Notes under the pieces: model-generated
Seen by the model: the letters and a program-made list of their open reading frames with translations, nothing else
Database searches by the model: none
What the model was told of the DNA's origin: nothing
In this document: in pieces, positions 3,926 to 6,237 of the stretch
Numbering within the stretch: position 1 is the first letter of the stretch
How the letters are laid out: each line of letters opens with the position of its first letter
Assembly: GCA_030605515.1 (NCBI GenBank)
Contig: JAUWIE010000040.1
Coordinates: 1-6,237, forward strand
DNA: 6,237 nucleotides
Direction of reading: 5' to 3'
DNA from: Thermoplasmatota archaeon
GTDB lineage: Archaea; Thermoplasmatota; E2; DHVEG-1
Program-made: the position numbers and the translations under genes

Positions 3926-6237
3926 ATGAATATTACAGGATTTAAGAAGGAATTTGCTATAGCTACTGCAGCCCTAATAATCATAAGTAGTATTATTGCA
4001 ATAGGGGGATTTGGGGCTAATTTAGCATCTCTGTTTATAAACAATGATTCTTCTGATTTTAATAATTCAGAAAGTAACTCTGATGATAATAAAGATGACA
4101 TGTTAAAAAATGATAATCAGACAAATGATCCTATTGATAATTCCTCAGACGATAATAGAAAAGATAATTCAACTATGAATCCCTCGGACAATAGTACTAA
4201 TAACACTTTCAATAATAGTACAGAAGATAATACCACAGATAATGGTTCTGGATCGTCTGGTGGAGGTGGAAACAGTGGTAATAATCCTCCTGTTGATCCC
4301 TCACCACCGGAGGATATTCCACCTGAAATATGGAATGTTAGTGTAACTCCGATATCACAAAATCAAGATGGCTATGTCAACATATCATGTGAAGTTGCTG
4401 ATAACGTTGAAGTTGATACTGTTATGATAAATATAACAGGTCCAGCCGGTTTTAGTTCGATTAATACCTCCATGAATGGAAATTATTACTACAATAATAC
4501 GTATACTATCCTTGGAGTTTATGAGTATTTCATCTGGGCAGTTGATATCAATGGCAATACTAATCAATCAATTATTTACCAATTTGCAATTACAAGCATT
4601 GGTGCCCCATTAATTACTGACTACACTGCAGATGTTGCAGGAACTGGTAACAGCTTCACGTTTAACGTATCTGTAATTGATTCCGATGGTGTTGATGATG
4701 TTATTTTATATTTTTGGTTTGACTTGGGAATTCCAGAAGAAATAATTATGAATCCTACTGGATTTCTTGATTACTATGAATCAACTATTATAATTCCATC
4801 TGATTCTACTTTGGATTTACATTATGAGATTAGGGCATGGGACACAAACAACGATTCAAGTTCAATACCTGAACAAATAGTAAACGTGATAGATGATGAT
4901 GCGCCAGAATACATATGGATATCTAAACCAACAGAAGGCAATGCAGGTGATTCTTTATTAGTTAATTTATCAGCCGTTGACAATATTGAAATATTATCCT
5001 ATAAGATCTACGTTGACTCTGTTGAACATGATATGATAAAAAGTGGAAATTTCTATACATACACTATTAATATACCAGAGTGGAATCCAGATGATATAGT
5101 CTATAAAAGTGTGTTTGAAGATGGATATGGTAATCCCAATAGCACTGAGGAAGTAACAATTATAGTTACAATAAATGAAGGTGACATAATCTACATAGAT
5201 AATTCGAATAGTTTTCCTTATAATATAGATCAACCGTCTATGGTTTATCGGTTAACTTCAGATATTTCAACAGAAGGAACTGCTTTTGTTATTTCATCTG
5301 ATAATGTTATTTTGGATCTTAATGGACATACAGTTGTTTTTGATGATGAATTAGTTCCCGATATCAATAATAATTGTTTTGAAGATGGAACAGGTATAAA
5401 TGCCAATGACTGGGATCAAACAGCAGCAACCGCTTCCAAAAGGACAAATGATTTTCCCGAAGGAATTGGAGATTGGGTTCCTGAGGAAACACAAGAGTTT
5501 GTCATGAAATTTGAAGCGCCTACCAGTGAACAATATATTTATTCTGATCCTATAGCAGTAGAGATAGGGCAACAATGTGTTCTTTCAGTTCTATCGTGCA
5601 AACCACTCAGTCTTAAGGATAATTTTGTTGTTGAAATTGATGGATATGATAATTGTGCTGTAAGCGATAGTTCATGGTCAGATCTTGTTCAATGGTCTGC
5701 AGATAATTGTGAGTTTGTTGCTACAACCTCAACTGTCAGAGTGAAAATGGGAGTAAAAGGTGATTTGGCTGGAAATACAGAGTCTCTGTATTTCGATGCT
5801 GTAGAAATAAAGAAGGCAAACATGTATATATCAGAACAATCAAACATCCATAACAATATATTTGGTGTTGTGGGCAAATGGGCCACAGAGAGCATTCGGA
5901 TTACTAATGGAGCATTATTGCAAGGAAGAGGAAATAGTTATTATGCAGTTGGAGTGGCTTTCTATGGAGCTTCATATGATGGTCCACCGGTTTCATATAT
6001 TGATAACCTTAACATACAAATGAATGGTTCAGATACTTATCCAATTCTAACAAGAGAAAGTAAAAATTTCGAGATTTATAGCAATCACATTCACCCTAAG
6101 AACAAAACCCCTTCGGGGAAATTACCGACGGCTCCCGCTAGGCAATATATAGTTCCAATCACTAATCCTCCCTCCAAAATTCCACTTTGGCGGTGGTTTA
6201 CACTTCCAAGTCAATGCAAATTCCATTTTTTTACCAC
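3926..6237 (+). CDS. Large exported surface protein: sequon-rich stalk, Ig-like repeats, beta-helix (partial)
   Basis: The frame is open for 770 codons to the window end. Residues 8-37 are a short basic stretch and a hydrophobic span (IATAALIIISSIIAIGGFG), a signal peptide or N-terminal anchor. Residues 38-130 are a low-complexity Asn/Asp/Ser/Thr stalk with about ten N-x-S/T sequons (N46 to N106), then a Gly/Ser and Pro-rich hinge. Three Ig/fibronectin-like beta-sandwich repeats follow, about 133-216, 227-322 and 326-417, marked by DNVEVD, DSDGVDD and DNIEIL and closing D..GN segments. A right-handed parallel beta-helix starts about 418-474 (VILDLNGHTVV). About 475-630 looks like an inserted jelly-roll carbohydrate-binding domain (CFEDGTG, FVMKFEAP, LYFDAVEIKK), and helix coils resume at 631-723. 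It is probably displayed on the cell surface, binding or cleaving polysaccharide; no catalytic residues can be named. From about residue 724 the sequence changes character and is probably not native. Its promoter is separate from the upstream genes. Confidence 0.8.
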   Translation, partial: MNITGFKKEFAIATAALIIISSIIAIGGFGANLASLFINNDSSDFNNSESNSDDNKDDMLKNDNQTNDPIDNSSDDNRKDNSTMNPSDNSTNNTFNNSTEDNTTDNGSGSSGGGGNSGNNPPVDPSPPEDIPPEIWNVSVTPISQNQDGYVNISCEVADNVEVDTVMINITGPAGFSSINTSMNGNYYYNNTYTILGVYEYFIWAVDINGNTNQSIIYQFAITSIGAPLITDYTADVAGTGNSFTFNVSVIDSDGVDDVILYFWFDLGIPEEIIMNPTGFLDYYESTIIIPSDSTLDLHYEIRAWDTNNDSSSIPEQIVNVIDDDAPEYIWISKPTEGNAGDSLLVNLSAVDNIEILSYKIYVDSVEHDMIKSGNFYTYTINIPEWNPDDIVYKSVFEDGYGNPNSTEEVTIIVTINEGDIIYIDNSNSFPYNIDQPSMVYRLTSDISTEGTAFVISSDNVILDLNGHTVVFDDELVPDINNNCFEDGTGINANDWDQTAATASKRTNDFPEGIGDWVPEETQEFVMKFEAPTSEQYIYSDPIAVEIGQQCVLSVLSCKPLSLKDNFVVEIDGYDNCAVSDSSWSDLVQWSADNCEFVATTSTVRVKMGVKGDLAGNTESLYFDAVEIKKANMYISEQSNIHNNIFGVVGKWATESIRITNGALLQGRGNSYYAVGVAFYGASYDGPPVSYIDNLNIQMNGSDTYPILTRESKNFEIYSNHIHPKNKTPSGKLPTAPARQYIVPITNPPSKIPLWRWFTLPSQCKFHFFT
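4037..4315 (+). other. Low-complexity Asn/Asp/Ser/Thr stalk with dense N-glycosylation sequons
   Basis: Codes for residues 38-130 of the surface protein. AAT, GAT, AGT and ACA-type codons dominate, giving repeated DNST, NNST and DNTT clusters and ten N-x-S/T sequons, then SGGGG and a PP-rich hinge. Such stalks hold surface domains away from the membrane or S-layer and are likely heavily glycosylated in archaea. No exact tandem DNA repeat is evident; the similarity is of composition. Confidence 0.75.
5348..5815 (+). other. Putative carbohydrate-binding-like jelly-roll domain nested in the beta-helix
   Basis: Codes for residues about 475-630. The opening (VPDINNNCFEDGTG then W) resembles the start of CBM4/9-type modules, which read roughly N..FE.G...W. 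The end (VRVKMGVKGDLAG..., then LYFDAVEI) resembles their closing strands, where a ..FD.V.I motif is common. It interrupts beta-helix sequence: VILDLNGHTVVFDD before it and ISEQSNIHNNIFGVVG after it. Assigned from pattern only; a structure prediction would decide. Confidence 0.45.
6095..6237. other. Foreign-looking terminal segment: possible mobile-element or repeat edge, or assembly join
   Basis: By hand count this stretch is about 44% G+C (63 of 143), clearly above the surrounding gene, with about 43 C against 20 G on the + strand; the genes upstream are not C-biased. The + frame encodes a Pro/Trp/Lys-rich peptide (KTPSGKLPTAPARQ, then LWRWF) with no beta-helix character. On the minus strand there are two short frames: one of about 34 codons from ATG at 6226 to TAA at 6122, and one ending in TGA at 6091-6093. 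Neither is recognised. No transposase or clear terminal inverted repeat can be seen because the window ends here. Confidence 0.5.
6099..6118 (-). terminator. Terminator-like hairpin reading leftward
   Basis: Read on the minus strand, CCCC-GAA-GGGG (6108-6118) is followed directly by TTTTGTTCTT (6098-6107), the layout of an intrinsic terminator for a transcript entering from beyond the window end. The stem is only 4 bp, so this is tentative. It fits the idea that the terminal segment belongs to a minus-strand element. Confidence 0.3.

Noticed and set aside
3907..5895. Five short minus-strand open frames opposite the surface-protein gene
   Set aside because: They are Ile/Tyr/Ser-rich antisense readings of one continuous + strand frame with a signal sequence, Shine-Dalgarno and domain structure; none shows a domain or ribosome binding site.
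6177..6225. Repeated AAATTCCA (6177-6184 and 6218-6225) as a CRISPR-like or terminal repeat
   Set aside because: Only eight bases, two copies about 41 apart, without spacer-repeat structure; chance is a sufficient explanation.
6122..6228. Short minus-strand frame starting at ATG 6226 in the terminal segment
   Set aside because: About 34 codons, Trp/Pro-rich and unrecognised, with no Shine-Dalgarno visible; too weak to call a gene, though it is described with the terminal segment.

Overview
The window looks like a piece of an AT-rich archaeal chromosome, probably the end of a contig. Evidence for archaea: a DUF106-type membrane protein, an archaeal-type cytidylate kinase, a Cbf5-type pseudouridine synthase with its C-terminal PUA domain, a tRNA-Ser gene with no encoded CCA, and TATA-like elements upstream of a Shine-Dalgarno-led gene. 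The set DUF106-cmk-cbf5 is a conserved euryarchaeal housekeeping neighbourhood. It lacks the ribosomal protein genes (L34e, L14e) that some archaea carry inside it. Together with the AT-rich secreted Ig-like/beta-helix protein, this makes Thermoplasmatota-like archaea a reasonable guess, but the sequence does not prove it.

Layout, all genes on the + strand. Bases 1-366 hold the 3' part of a DUF106 (EMC3/TMCO1/YidC-like) membrane protein. cmk follows at 373-900, cbf5 at 942-1943 and tRNA-Ser(GGA) at 1976-2061. A second tight pair follows: a class II aldolase-fold protein (2121-2693) overlaps by an ATGA the start of an MtnA-family isomerase (2690-3643). An AT-rich intergenic region (3644-3925) carries a possible oligo-T terminator, several TATA-like boxes and a clear Shine-Dalgarno. 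It leads into a very long open frame (3926 to the window end) for an exported surface protein: an N-terminal signal or anchor, an Asn/Ser/Thr/Asp-rich sequon-dense stalk, about three Ig-like repeats, and a parallel beta-helix apparently split by a jelly-roll, carbohydrate-binding-like domain.

How the genes work together. The first block is information processing and membrane biogenesis: membrane protein insertion, CMP/dCMP phosphorylation, rRNA pseudouridylation and a tRNA. The second pair suggests methionine salvage or a related sugar-phosphate step: MtnA isomerises methylthioribose-1-phosphate, and the next enzyme in that pathway (MtnB) has the class II aldolase fold. The aldolase-fold protein here, however, seems to have lost its metal-binding histidines. 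The last gene is a cell-surface protein unrelated to the others.

The most suspicious stretch is the last ~143 bases (about 6095-6237). The frame stays open, but base composition, strand asymmetry and protein character change abruptly in the middle of the beta-helix. The minus strand there has a hairpin followed by a T-rich run. This is best read as the edge of an inserted or repeated element, or an assembly join at a contig end, rather than the natural continuation of the surface protein. I did not find a convincing new multi-gene system; the leads are the metal-ligand-less aldolase homologue beside mtnA, the nested surface-protein architecture and the terminal break.
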